Part shown: positions 1 to 7,923 of the stretch, piece by piece
How the letters are laid out: each line of letters starts with the position of its first letter
Numbering within the stretch: position 1 is the stretch's first letter
Assembly: GCF_041240605.1 (NCBI RefSeq)
Contig: NZ_CP162487.1
Coordinates: forward strand, 875,001-939,000
Direction: 5' to 3'
Length of the DNA stretch: 64,000 bases
From: Xanthomonas sp. DAR 80977
Lineage (GTDB): Bacteria > Pseudomonadota > Gammaproteobacteria > Xanthomonadales > Xanthomonadaceae
Notes under the pieces: model-generated
Told to the model about the DNA's origin: nothing
The model's input: the letters and a program-made list of their open reading frames with translations, nothing else
Databases searched by the model: none
Program-made: the position numbers and the translations under genes

Positions 1-62
1 GGCGCAAGCCGGGCCGCATGCGAAGGTAGGCGCATGGCACGTTTCCGCTTCCCGGCCCTTTC

Positions 63-1052
63 ATGTTGCTGCTGACGTTGTTGCTGCTGGTGGCGTTCAC
101 CGTGCTGGCCGTGGTGCTGGTACTGCTGCTGGGCGGCCTGTGGCTGCTGCGCAGCAAGCCGTTCCTGCTGGTGCGCCTGGAAGGCCAGCGCCTGCGCCGG
201 GGCAGCGGCCTGCAACGCCGCCACGCGCAGGTCGCCGGGCATCGCTGGACCTACCTGCACCGCGCCGCGGCCGATCCCGCCGCGCCGAGTCTGCTGCTGG
301 TGCACGGCTTCACCGGCAGCAAGGAGAACTGGCTGCCGCTGGCGCGCGCGCTCGGCGATCGCTACCACCTGTTCATTCCCGATCTGCCCGGCTGGGCCGA
401 GAGCCAGCGCATCGACGGGCAGGACTACGGCTTCGTCGCGCAGGCCGAGCGCGTGGCCGCGTTCGCCGCGCAGTGCGTGCGCGGTGCCGGCGGCGAATGC
501 GTGCTGGTCGGGCATTCGATGGGCGGCGGCATCGCCGCGCTCGCCGCCGCGCGCCATCCCGAGCTGTTCGACCGGGTCGGCCTGCTCAACGCCGCCGGCG
601 TGCGCTTCGCCGACAACGCCTTCGGCCAGGCGGTGCTGGACGGCGACAACCCGTTCGCGGTGCACGACGCCGACTCGCTGCGCCGCTACATCGACACCGT
701 GTTCCTGCTGGAGCCGAGCAAGCCGCGCATCCCGTCCTGGGCGGTGCCGTCGGTCGTCGCCTGGCGCCGCAGCGAGGCCGGTTTCGAGCAGCAGGTGCTG
801 GCGCGGATCGGACGCAGCGAGGAGGCCTTCCTGCCGTTCGAAGAGGCCGCGCGCATCCGCCAGCCGGCGCTGCTGCTGAACTGCCTGCAGGACATGGTGA
901 TCGATGCCAGCGCGCTGGCGCTGTATGCCGAGCGCGTGCCGCAGGCGCTGCAGGTGCTGCTCGACGGCAGCGGCCACATGTCCATCGTCGAGAAACCCGA
1001 CGAGGTCGCGCAGGCGATCGAGCATCTGATCCAACGAGGAGTTCCCCGATGA
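63..1052 (+). CDS. Membrane-anchored alpha/beta hydrolase
   Basis: A 329-residue alpha/beta hydrolase fold protein, probably an esterase or lipase acting at the inner membrane. Residues 1-29 are an uncleaved-looking hydrophobic anchor. The HGF oxyanion motif is at residue 81, the nucleophile elbow GHSMGG puts the serine at 152, and Asp277 and His305 (GSGHMS) complete a likely triad. Substrate is not deducible. The stop overlaps the start of the next gene as ATGA, so the two are probably translated together. The fold is clear; the exact activity is unknown. Confidence 0.85.
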   Translation: MLLLTLLLLVAFTVLAVVLVLLLGGLWLLRSKPFLLVRLEGQRLRRGSGLQRRHAQVAGHRWTYLHRAAADPAAPSLLLVHGFTGSKENWLPLARALGDRYHLFIPDLPGWAESQRIDGQDYGFVAQAERVAAFAAQCVRGAGGECVLVGHSMGGGIAALAAARHPELFDRVGLLNAAGVRFADNAFGQAVLDGDNPFAVHDADSLRRYIDTVFLLEPSKPRIPSWAVPSVVAWRRSEAGFEQQVLARIGRSEEAFLPFEEAARIRQPALLLNCLQDMVIDASALALYAERVPQALQVLLDGSGHMSIVEKPDEVAQAIEHLIQRGVPR

Positions 1053-1768
1053 AACGCATTCTGCTCGGCGCGCTGTGCGCCGTCGCCCTGGCCGGTTGCG
1101 GCGATCACGAGGCCGAGCGCAAGGCGCAGGCCGCGGCCGAGGCGCAGGCCAAGGCGCAGGCCGCCGACGACCTGGCCAAGCAATACGACGCCGCGGCGAA
1201 GTCCGGCAACTGGGACCTGGCGCGCATCCATGGCGCGGCGCTGCTGCAGCAGTACCCCGGCTCGGACGCGGCGGCGCGCATCGAGCCCGGCTATGGCGAG
1301 GTCAAGGCCAAGGGCGAGGCGGCGCGCGAGCTGCGGCGCATGCAGGCCGCCTGGGAGTATTCGCAGGTGCCGGCCGGCAAGGGCATGCAGCGCTCGGCGA
1401 TGCTGTACAGCCGCGACAAGGTCGACGTGGACGGCAGCGGTCCCAAGCCGGTGCAGCTGGTGTTCCGCGACCACCCGGAGTGGAAGCGCAGCGCCTACCT
1501 GGTGCTGCAGGCCGGCGATTTCCGTTGCGCCGCCGGCTGCAAGGTGCAGCTCAAGGCCGACGATGCCGCGCCGCGCGCGGCCGCGGCCTGGCGCCCGAAC
1601 ACCGACGAGGCGATCGCGATGTTCATCAGCGACGACAAGGCGTTGTGGAAGCTGGCGCGCAAGACCACCGTGCTGCAGATCGAATTCCCGGTGAAGGCCG
1701 GCGGCACCCGTACCGCGGTGTTCGAGACCGGCGGCCTGGACGGATCAAAGATGCCGGGATGGGATTGA
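1049..1768 (+). CDS. Alanine/lysine-rich lipoprotein of unknown function
   Basis: A 239-residue protein with a classic lipoprotein signal (lipobox LAGC, Cys near residue 19), then a charged Ala/Glu/Lys/Gln-rich helical stretch (about residues 24-50) that looks like a short coiled coil, and a soluble C-terminal domain I cannot assign. A conserved-looking CAAGC cysteine pair lies near residue 158. It starts inside the stop of the hydrolase (ATGA) behind a good ribosome site (GAGGA at 1036) and its end overlaps the HAD gene by 10 bases, so the three genes form one operon. Probably outer-membrane anchored. Confidence 0.75.
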   Translation: MKRILLGALCAVALAGCGDHEAERKAQAAAEAQAKAQAADDLAKQYDAAAKSGNWDLARIHGAALLQQYPGSDAAARIEPGYGEVKAKGEAARELRRMQAAWEYSQVPAGKGMQRSAMLYSRDKVDVDGSGPKPVQLVFRDHPEWKRSAYLVLQAGDFRCAAGCKVQLKADDAAPRAAAAWRPNTDEAIAMFISDDKALWKLARKTTVLQIEFPVKAGGTRTAVFETGGLDGSKMPGWD

Positions 1769-2385
1769 ACGTGGCGGCACCCGGCGCGCGCCTGCGCCAG
1801 GTGCGGCACTGGGTGTTCGACATGGACGGCACGCTGACCCGCGCCGTGCACGATTTCGCGCTGATCCGCCGCGAGCTGCAGATTCCGGAACAGGCCGACA
1901 TCCTGCAGCACCTGGCCGCGCTGCCGGCCGCGCAGGGCGCGGCCAAGCACGCCTGGCTGCTCGAGCACGAACGCGCGCTGGCCCTGGACGCCGTCGCCGC
2001 ACCCGGCGCGCCGGCGCTGCTGCGCGCGCTGCACGCGGCCGGTTGCCGGCTGGCGCTGCTGACCCGCAATGCGCAGGAACTGGCGCGGCTGACCCTGCGC
2101 GAGATCGGGGTCGAGGACCTGTTCGAGGACGTCGCCATCCTTGGCCGCGACGAGGCGCCGCCCAAGCCGCATCCCGGCGGGCTGCAGCAGCTGGCCGCGC
2201 ACTGGGGCGTGGCGCCGCAGTCGCTGGCGATGATCGGCGACCACGAATACGACCTGCAGTGCGGGCGCCACGCCGGCGCCACGACGGTGCTGCTGCATGC
2301 GGACAATCCGTGGCCGGGGCTGGCCGACCTGCACTTCGCCGATTGCGCCGCGCTGCTGGCGTGGTGGCAGCACGCGGCCGAATAG
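1759..2385 (+). CDS. HAD-superfamily phosphatase
   Basis: A 208-residue haloacid dehalogenase-like hydrolase. Motif I DMDGT (nucleophile Asp21, acid/base Asp23), motif II at LLTRN, motif III Lys in KPHP and motif IV IGDHEYD are all present with a helical cap between motifs I and II, as in phosphoglycolate-phosphatase-like and beta-phosphoglucomutase-like enzymes. It overlaps the upstream lipoprotein gene. A GTG at 1771 is an alternative start. Substrate unknown; general phosphomonoesterase activity is the safe inference. Confidence 0.85.
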   Translation: MGLNVAAPGARLRQVRHWVFDMDGTLTRAVHDFALIRRELQIPEQADILQHLAALPAAQGAAKHAWLLEHERALALDAVAAPGAPALLRALHAAGCRLALLTRNAQELARLTLREIGVEDLFEDVAILGRDEAPPKPHPGGLQQLAAHWGVAPQSLAMIGDHEYDLQCGRHAGATTVLLHADNPWPGLADLHFADCAALLAWWQHAAE

Positions 2386-2393
2386 GGCGGCTT

Positions 2394-2466
2394 CTTTGTG
2401 GGAGGGACTTCAGTCCCGACGCTTTTTCGGTGAAGCCTCGTCGGGACTGGCGTCCCTTCCACAAAG
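2394..2466. repeat. REP-like inverted pair
   Basis: Two 28-base arms (2394-2421 and 2439-2466) are inverted copies with three mismatches. Each arm is itself a small palindrome, GGGACTTCAGTCCC in the left one. This is the same architecture as the other GGAGxGxCTTCAGxC pairs in the window. It follows the HAD stop by 8 bases and could act as a transcript end or processing hairpin. Confidence 0.8.
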
Positions 2467-2599
2467 AGCGAAAAGCGTGCCAGGCGCGGTCGTTGCCACC
2501 GCCATGTAGATCCGGCTTCCGGTGCCCAGGTGTCGCTTGGCGGATTGCCAATCTTTGCATCCTTCGCATTCGCCCTGTTATCGCCGTCGCAACAGGGGA

Positions 2600-3022
2600 G
2601 GCAAGAGCAAGAGCAAGAGCTTTCGCCTTGGGGCGAGTCACTTTTCTTTGCTTGCGCAAAGAAAAGTAACCAAAAGAAGCGCTTCACCGCAGCCGAAGGC
2701 TGGTCAAGCGCGCCCTGCCTACGCGCCCTCCGCGCTGCGCGCTCCGGGTCCGCGTCCATGACGGGGATTCGCGGAAGGGGCTTGTCCGCTTCGCGGCCAA
2801 GTCCGGGGCAGTCGCCTCGCCTCGCGGCGCCAGCCCGCCCGCCGGGCGAAGCAGTGCTTCGCCTTTTTCCGGCGAGCCCTGCCCCTGCCGCGAACGGCGC
2901 ACATCCCTGTGCGCCGCCCCTTCGGGGTTTTTCCCGGCCTACTCGCCGCTACGCAAGGGAACCCGGAAAGTCCAAAGCAACAGCAGCCGCAGCCGCAGAA
3001 GCAAGAGCAGAAGCAAGAGCTT
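2600..3022. repeat. Large repeat-like element bounded by GCAAGA tracts
   Basis: About 420 bases with no credible gene. It is bounded by purine-rich GCAAGAGC direct repeats (2601-2620 and 3000-3019). It contains a perfect 12-bp hairpin with a TTGC loop (arms 2640-2651 and 2656-2667, ACTTTTCTTTGC) followed by AAGTAACCAAAAG, then GC-rich short dyads. Similar AAAGAAAAGTAACCAAAAG stretches are, from general knowledge, commonly seen in proteobacterial intergenic repeats. The open frames here lack coding bias and I do not call them genes. Function unknown. Confidence 0.55.
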
Positions 3023-3404
3023 GCGCTGGAGAGCTTCATGCCTCGGGTGCAGCGGTTTGCCGCCCCGCACCGGCGATCTACGGCGCCGCATCTCCAGCAA
3101 CGGCTGCGCGGTGTGACAGTGTCGAGACTTGAGTTCCTGCCGCAAGAAGCCTGGGCGCGTGCCGCCAGAGGCGTGCAGGCAGCGCGGCGAGGGATCGATC
3201 GGGTGCCCGTGCTGGCTTGCGCAAGGCACGCCGGTCGCGTCCGCCTGGCAACCCCTTCACTCCCGGTTGCGCCAACCGCGATACAAGCGAGTGGCACAAA
3301 GTGTCGCGTTGTCGATACAGCGCCATCGTCACGGACGGCCGCGCGGGTTCTGGCGCGACATCAGATGCCTGCTGCGCCTGCGATGGCGCACTGCAGCAGC
3401 GCGC
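3023..3404. other. Non-coding leader region upstream of the quinoprotein operon
   Basis: No supported gene. It holds short GTGTCG-type dyads, for example GTGTCG (3301-3306) and CGATAC (3313-3318) separated by 6 bases, and a GTGTGACAGTGTCGAGAC segment at 3111-3128. These lie 90-300 bp upstream of the sigma-54 promoter, where an enhancer-binding activator would be expected to bind. Assignment as upstream activating sites is inference only. Confidence 0.35.
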
Positions 3405-3420
3405 TGGCACGTGGGTTGCT
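3405..3420 (+). promoter_or_regulatory. Sigma-54 (-24/-12) promoter of the quinoprotein operon
   Basis: TGGCACGTGGGTTGCT matches the RpoN consensus TGGCACGNNNNTTGCW at every defined position. GG is at 3406-3407 and GC at 3418-3419, exactly 12 bases apart. Transcription would begin near 3431, leaving a leader of about 74 bases before the ATG at 3505. A sigma-54 activator gene lies at the other end of the same operon. Confidence 0.85.
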
Positions 3421-3504
3421 CTCTATTCCCCGATGTTTCCACATCCCGCCGCGCGGGCCGTCCGACGGCGAGCGCCACGGCTCTTCAACGAGGGGAGTAG
3501 AACG

Positions 3505-5514
3505 ATGCACAGTCATCCATGTCGTACCCGTGCCTGGACGCTGCTCGCGCTGGCTACCGCGCTGGTGCTGGCAGGTTGCAAGAAGCAGGAAGAAACCGCC
3601 GCGCCGGCCGCGCCTGCCGCCGCGCAACAGCCGGCCCCGGCCGCGCCGGCCGCGGTGGCCGACACCGACAGCGAGTTCACCACCACCGCCAGCAACCCCG
3701 ACAACTGGGGCGGCATCGGCCGCGACTTCGGCCTGACCCGGCACAGCCCGCTGGCCGAGATCAACCGCGACAACGTCAAGAACCTGAAGATGTCGTGGGA
3801 AATGAAGACCGACGCCACCCGCGGCCACGAAGGCCAGCCGCTGGTGATCGGCAGCATCATGTACATGGTCAGCGCGTATCCGAACAACGTGTTCGCGATC
3901 GACCTGGCGCAGGAAGACGGCGGCAAGGTGCTGTGGAAATACACCCCGCAGCAGGACGAGCGCTCGGTGGCGGTGGCGTGCTGCGACACGGTCAACCGCG
4001 GCGCCTCCTATGCCGACGGCAAGCTGGTGTTCGGCAGCCTCAGCGGCGACGTGATCGCGCTCGATGCCAAGACCGGCAAGGAAGTGTGGAAGCAGAAGCT
4101 CGCCTATCCCGAGAAGGGCGAGACCATCACCATGGCGCCGATCATCGCCGACGGCAAGGTCGTGGCCGGCATCAGCGGCAACGAGTTCGGCGTGCGCGGC
4201 CGCGTCGCCGCGTATGCGCTGGCCGACGGCAAGCAGGCCTGGTCGTGCGAAGCCACCGGCACCGACAAGGACATCTGCCTGGGTCCGGATTTCAACAAGG
4301 CCAATCCGCAGCACGGCCAGCTCGGCGACCTGGGCGTGAAGACCTTCCCGGAGGAAGGCTGGAAGCGCGGCGGCGGCGCGGCGTGGGGCTGGTACAGCTA
4401 CGACCCGAAACTGAAGCTGGTCTACTACGGCACCGGCAATCCCGGCCTGTGGAGCCCGTCGTACCGCTGCGGCAAGACCACGCAGAAGGAATGCGATACC
4501 GGCGAATACGACAACAAGTGGTCGATGACCCTGTTCGCGCGCAAGATCGATACCGGCGAAGCAGTGTGGGGCTACCAGAAGACGCCGTTCGACCAGTGGG
4601 ACTACGACGGCATCAACGAGCCGATCCTGGTCGACCTGACCATCGACGGCAAGCAGGTGCCGTCGGTGGTGCAGTTCGACCGCAACGGCTTCGCCTACGT
4701 GCTCGACCGCCGCGACGGTACCCTGCTGCGCGCGCACAAGTTCGTGCCGGCCAACTGGGCCGAGAGCATCGACATGAAGACCGGCCGCCCGATCAAGGTC
4801 GCCGCGCATTCGCCGCTGGAGCGCGGCAAGAAGGTCGAGGCGTTCCCGTCGGCGATGGGCGGCAAGGACCAGCAGCCGTGCTCGGTGGATCCGGCCAATT
4901 CGGCGGTGTTCTTCTGCGGCACCAACAACTGGCACATGGAGCTGGAACCGCAGGAGCGCGGCAACACCATGATGGGCCTGCCGTACGTGTTCGCCAACGT
5001 GATGATGAAGCCGAACGAACCCGGTGCGCTGGGCATCGTCAAGGCGTTCGACGTGGTCGAAGGCAAGTCCAAGTGGGAGATCAAGGAGAAGTTCCCGGTG
5101 TGGAGCGGCACCCTGGTCACCGACGGCGGGCTGGTGTTCTACGGCACGCTCGACGGCTGGTTCCGCGCGGTCGACAAGGACACCGGCAAGAAGCTGTGGG
5201 AGACCAAGCTGCCGTCGGGCATCATCGGCAACCCGATCGCCTACAAGGCCAACGGCCACCAGTACGTGGCGGTGTTCTCCGGCATCGGCGGCTGGATCGG
5301 CCTGCCGGTCGCCGGCGGCCTGGATCCGGGCGATCCGTACGGCGCGTTGGGTGCGGCCGGGCTGGCCTTCAGCAACGGCTTCGACAAGATCCCGTTGGGC
5401 GGCATGGTGCATACCTTCCGCATCGACGGCACCGGCAAGACCGTCACCGCCAGCGCGACCGCCACGGCGGCGGCGGGTGGCGCACCGGCCGCCGCGGCCA
5501 AGACCGCGCGATGA
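3505..5514 (+). CDS. xoxF: XoxF-like PQQ-dependent alcohol dehydrogenase, predicted lanthanide type
   Basis: A 669-residue quinoprotein dehydrogenase of the methanol-dehydrogenase family, oxidising primary alcohols in the periplasm with PQQ. Seen: vicinal disulfide Cys159-Cys160 (ACCDTVNRG), predicted metal ligands Glu227 (SGNEFGVRG), Asn312 (GTGNPG) and Asp366, and an extra Asp368 in WDYDG, the residue that distinguishes lanthanide enzymes from calcium-type MxaF (WDYAG). C-terminal SGIIGNP and SGIGGWIGLP blocks match XoxF. Unusual: it starts with a lipobox (LAGC, Cys25) and an Ala/Pro linker rather than a plain Sec signal, so it should be membrane-anchored, and it has a Cys-containing insert after Asn312. 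AGGGGAG at 3491 supports the start. The substrate (methanol or another alcohol) is not fixed by sequence. Confidence 0.9.
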   Translation: MHSHPCRTRAWTLLALATALVLAGCKKQEETAAPAAPAAAQQPAPAAPAAVADTDSEFTTTASNPDNWGGIGRDFGLTRHSPLAEINRDNVKNLKMSWEMKTDATRGHEGQPLVIGSIMYMVSAYPNNVFAIDLAQEDGGKVLWKYTPQQDERSVAVACCDTVNRGASYADGKLVFGSLSGDVIALDAKTGKEVWKQKLAYPEKGETITMAPIIADGKVVAGISGNEFGVRGRVAAYALADGKQAWSCEATGTDKDICLGPDFNKANPQHGQLGDLGVKTFPEEGWKRGGGAAWGWYSYDPKLKLVYYGTGNPGLWSPSYRCGKTTQKECDTGEYDNKWSMTLFARKIDTGEAVWGYQKTPFDQWDYDGINEPILVDLTIDGKQVPSVVQFDRNGFAYVLDRRDGTLLRAHKFVPANWAESIDMKTGRPIKVAAHSPLERGKKVEAFPSAMGGKDQQPCSVDPANSAVFFCGTNNWHMELEPQERGNTMMGLPYVFANVMMKPNEPGALGIVKAFDVVEGKSKWEIKEKFPVWSGTLVTDGGLVFYGTLDGWFRAVDKDTGKKLWETKLPSGIIGNPIAYKANGHQYVAVFSGIGGWIGLPVAGGLDPGDPYGALGAAGLAFSNGFDKIPLGGMVHTFRIDGTGKTVTASATATAAAGGAPAAAAKTAR

Positions 5515-7262
5515 GCCGGCGGCGCCGCGCCCAGGTTGCGGACGCGCGTCGGCAGACGCGCGTTTCGCGGCGCCTGTACCTGGGCGCGCGCGCCGTGTTG
5601 CTGCTTTGCAGCCTCGGACTCGTCGCCGCAGGTTGCACGCGCGAGCCGTCGTCCGCGACGGCTCGCGCTCCTGAGGCCGCTTCCACCGCGGCCGCCAAGC
5701 CAGTTGCGGGCACGCCCGCTCCCGCACTCGCCGCCGATGCGGCGGTGCTGCGGGTCTGCGCCGATCCGGGCAACATGCCGTTGTCCAATCGCGCCGGCGA
5801 AGGCTTCCAGAACAAGATCGCGCAGGTCCTCGCCGAGGCGATGGGCCGGCGCCTGGAATACGAATGGCGCACCTACTACCAACGTGGGTTGGCGCGCAGC
5901 ACGATCAACGCCGGGCGCTGCGACGTGCTGATGGACATGAACAGCGATTTCGAGATGGGCCTGCCCACCCGCCCGCTGTACCGCTCCACCTATGTGCTGG
6001 TGACCCGCAAGGGCCTGGCGCTGCGGCCGGCGTCGCTGGACGATCCGGCGCTGAAGAAACTGAAGATCGGCGTGTTCCAGAGTTCGCCGGCGCGGCAGGC
6101 GCTGTTCGACCACGGCGTGTCCGGCGACGTGCAGTACCTGTTCTACGACTCGGCGACCTCGCCGCAGGACCACCCGGGCAAGCTGGCCGAACGCGTCGCC
6201 GGCGGCCAGCTCGATGCCGCCGAATCCTGGGGCCCGGTCGCCGGCTACTACGCCGCGCGCGGCGGCCTGGGCGTGGTGCCGCTGAACGTCATCGACGACG
6301 AAGTGCTGGAGTATTCGATGGCATGGGCGGTGTCGCGCAAGAACGCCGCGCTGCGCGATGCGCTGGACGCGGCGATGCAGCGCAATGCCGGCAAGATCGG
6401 CGCGATCCTGCGCGAGTACCACGTGCCGCTGGTGGCCTGCGCCGACTGCATCGTCGACGGCGATCTGCGTTCGCACGGCAGCTACGCCGCGCCGGCCGAC
6501 GATGCCACCACGCCGAGCGCGCAGGCGTCGTCGGAGATGCTGGCGCAACTGCAGCTGCGCATCGCCGGCGGCGCCGATCCCAACCAGGAGCTGGCGCATG
6601 CGCTGGATGCCGGCGACGGCGTGCGCGTGGCCTGGCTGCTGCGCCACGGCGCCAGCGCCGACCGGCCCAACCTGCTCGGCGAACCGCCGCTGCACCAGGC
6701 GATCCGCAACCAGGCGCCGCTGCTGGTCGGCGAGTTGCTGGCGGCCGGCGCCAACGCCGACAGCCGCGACGGCAACGGCTGGACGCCGCTGATGAAGGCG
6801 GCCTGGGGCAACGACGCGCAGAGCCTCAAGCAACTGCTGGCGCGCCGGGCCAAGGTCGACACGGTGTCCAAGGACGGCTGGACCGCGCTGGACCTGGCGA
6901 TCTCCTACGCCGATGTCGATCTGGTGCAGGCGTTGCTCGGCGCCGGCGCCGACGTGCGCCGCAGCAATCCGGCCGGCTTCACCCCGGTGATGTTCGCGGT
7001 GGCGCGCAACGATCCGAAGATGCTCGACGCGCTGCTGGCGCGCGGCGCCGAGGCCGACCGGCCCAACCGCGCCGGCGTGACCCCGCTGATGCTGGCCGCC
7101 GCCGCCGGCCGCGAGGACGCCACCCGCCGCCTGCTCGCCGCCGGCGCCAACGCCGGCACCCGCGACGCCGACGGCAAGACCCCGGCGGCGCTGGCGCGGC
7201 AGCGCGGCGATGCGCCGCTGGCGCAACTGCTGACGGAGGCCGAACGCCGACGCACGCAATGA
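5511..7262 (+). CDS. XoxJ-like quinoprotein-associated binding protein fused to ankyrin repeats
   Basis: A 583-residue lipoprotein (AAGC, Cys42). Residues about 79-320 are a periplasmic binding-protein domain of the quinoprotein-dehydrogenase-associated family (LRVCADPGNMP, EGFQNKIA, NAGRCDVLM, RPLYRSTYV), the XoxJ/MxaJ-type partner thought to help maturation or activation of the dehydrogenase. Residues about 364-576 hold roughly six ankyrin repeats (GWTPLMKAA, GFTPVMFAV, GVTPLMLAA). I know of no standard XoxJ carrying this tail. Start overlaps the dehydrogenase stop as ATGA, so translation is coupled. The ankyrin part probably mediates protein contact; that is inference. Confidence 0.85.
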   Translation: MSRRRRAQVADARRQTRVSRRLYLGARAVLLLCSLGLVAAGCTREPSSATARAPEAASTAAAKPVAGTPAPALAADAAVLRVCADPGNMPLSNRAGEGFQNKIAQVLAEAMGRRLEYEWRTYYQRGLARSTINAGRCDVLMDMNSDFEMGLPTRPLYRSTYVLVTRKGLALRPASLDDPALKKLKIGVFQSSPARQALFDHGVSGDVQYLFYDSATSPQDHPGKLAERVAGGQLDAAESWGPVAGYYAARGGLGVVPLNVIDDEVLEYSMAWAVSRKNAALRDALDAAMQRNAGKIGAILREYHVPLVACADCIVDGDLRSHGSYAAPADDATTPSAQASSEMLAQLQLRIAGGADPNQELAHALDAGDGVRVAWLLRHGASADRPNLLGEPPLHQAIRNQAPLLVGELLAAGANADSRDGNGWTPLMKAAWGNDAQSLKQLLARRAKVDTVSKDGWTALDLAISYADVDLVQALLGAGADVRRSNPAGFTPVMFAVARNDPKMLDALLARGAEADRPNRAGVTPLMLAAAAGREDATRRLLAAGANAGTRDADGKTPAALARQRGDAPLAQLLTEAERRRTQ

Positions 7263-7280
7263 CCGCCGTTCCCGTCCTGC

Positions 7281-7302
7281 GCATGCCGCGTCCGCGGCAT
7301 GC
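7281..7302. promoter_or_regulatory. Perfect 10-bp inverted repeat in the operon
   Basis: GCATGCCGCG and CGCGGCATGC face each other around a 2-base loop in the 76-base gap between the XoxJ-like gene and the cytochrome gene. No T tract follows. It could be an RNA hairpin adjusting relative expression within the operon, or an operator. Confidence 0.4.
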
Positions 7303-7338
7303 ATGTCCCCACAGACCGTCCCGTAAAGGTTCTTCTCC

Positions 7339-7923
7339 ATGCGCAATGCCGTCGTCCGTTCCTGCGTCGTCCCGAAACTGCTGCACCTGTCCCTGCTCGC
7401 GTTGACCCTGGCCCTGGCCGCCTGCGGCAAGGAGGCGCCGCCTGCCGCGCCCGCTGCCGCTCCAGCGCCCGCTGCGGCCGCACCCGCCGCACCCGCACCC
7501 GCACCCGCACCCGGCGCCGCGCCGGCGGCTGCACCGGCCGCCGCTGCCGCGACCCCGCCGCCGGCCGCGGTCACTCCGATTCCGAAAGGCCCGCCGGTGA
7601 AGGTGACCCCGGAGCTCGCCGCCGAAGGCAAGAAGATCTTCCTGTCGGCCGGCTGCAGCGCCTGCCACGGCGGCACCGGCGGCGGCGGCATGTGCCCGCC
7701 GCTGACCAACGACATCTGGGTCTACGGCCACGACGACGACACGCTGCGCGCCTTGATCAGCGAAGGCACCGCCGGCATGACCGCGCACGGCAAGGTCCGC
7801 ATCGGCCACGAGAAGGTGGTGGGGCAGATGCCGCCGTTCGCGCCGGTGCTCAAGGACGGCGACACCGAGAAGCTGCTGGCCTTCATCCATTCGATCAACA
7901 AGACCGCGGGTGCGGCTCCATGA
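7339..7923 (+). CDS. Lipoprotein c-type cytochrome, likely electron acceptor of the quinoprotein
   Basis: A 194-residue monohaem cytochrome c. The lipobox ALAAC gives Cys29. Residues 31-80 are a Pro/Ala linker, haem binding is Cys106-Cys109-His110 (CSACH), and Met164 (GQMPPF) is the likely sixth ligand. The position between XoxJ-like and propeller genes in a quinoprotein operon suggests the XoxG/MxaG role of taking electrons from the dehydrogenase. A long flexible linker on a lipid anchor would let the haem domain reach the enzyme. Sequence similarity to cytochrome cL proper is limited, so I do not use xoxG as symbol. Confidence 0.8.
   Translation: MRNAVVRSCVVPKLLHLSLLALTLALAACGKEAPPAAPAAAPAPAAAAPAAPAPAPAPGAAPAAAPAAAAATPPPAAVTPIPKGPPVKVTPELAAEGKKIFLSAGCSACHGGTGGGGMCPPLTNDIWVYGHDDDTLRALISEGTAGMTAHGKVRIGHEKVVGQMPPFAPVLKDGDTEKLLAFIHSINKTAGAAP

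Noticed and set aside
1..62. Left edge of the window
   Set aside because: The 62 bases before the first ATG show no start, stop or motif that can be assigned to a gene.
2530..3132. Possible protein of 200 residues in the repeat-rich region
   Set aside because: It reads through the hairpin and GCAAGA tracts, has no third-position bias and no ribosome site. It is the kind of spurious protein often annotated in this repeat.
3291..3306. A second sigma-54-like box, TGGCAC followed by TCGC
   Set aside because: GG and GC are 13 rather than 12 bases apart and the -12 element lacks TTGC. RpoN promoters do not tolerate this spacing, and the perfect box at 3405 explains the operon.
3519..5510. In-frame upstream extension of the XoxJ-like gene across the quinoprotein gene
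   Set aside because: The extension is Arg/Gly/Gln-rich shadow sequence. The lipoprotein signal starting at ATG 5511 is the true N-terminus.
5241..7715. Long open frame on the minus strand opposite the XoxJ-like gene (about 820 codons)
   Set aside because: It is a GC-rich mirror of the real gene with low-complexity Ala/Arg/His/Gln composition, no domain and no ribosome site. Many such long shadows occur in this window.
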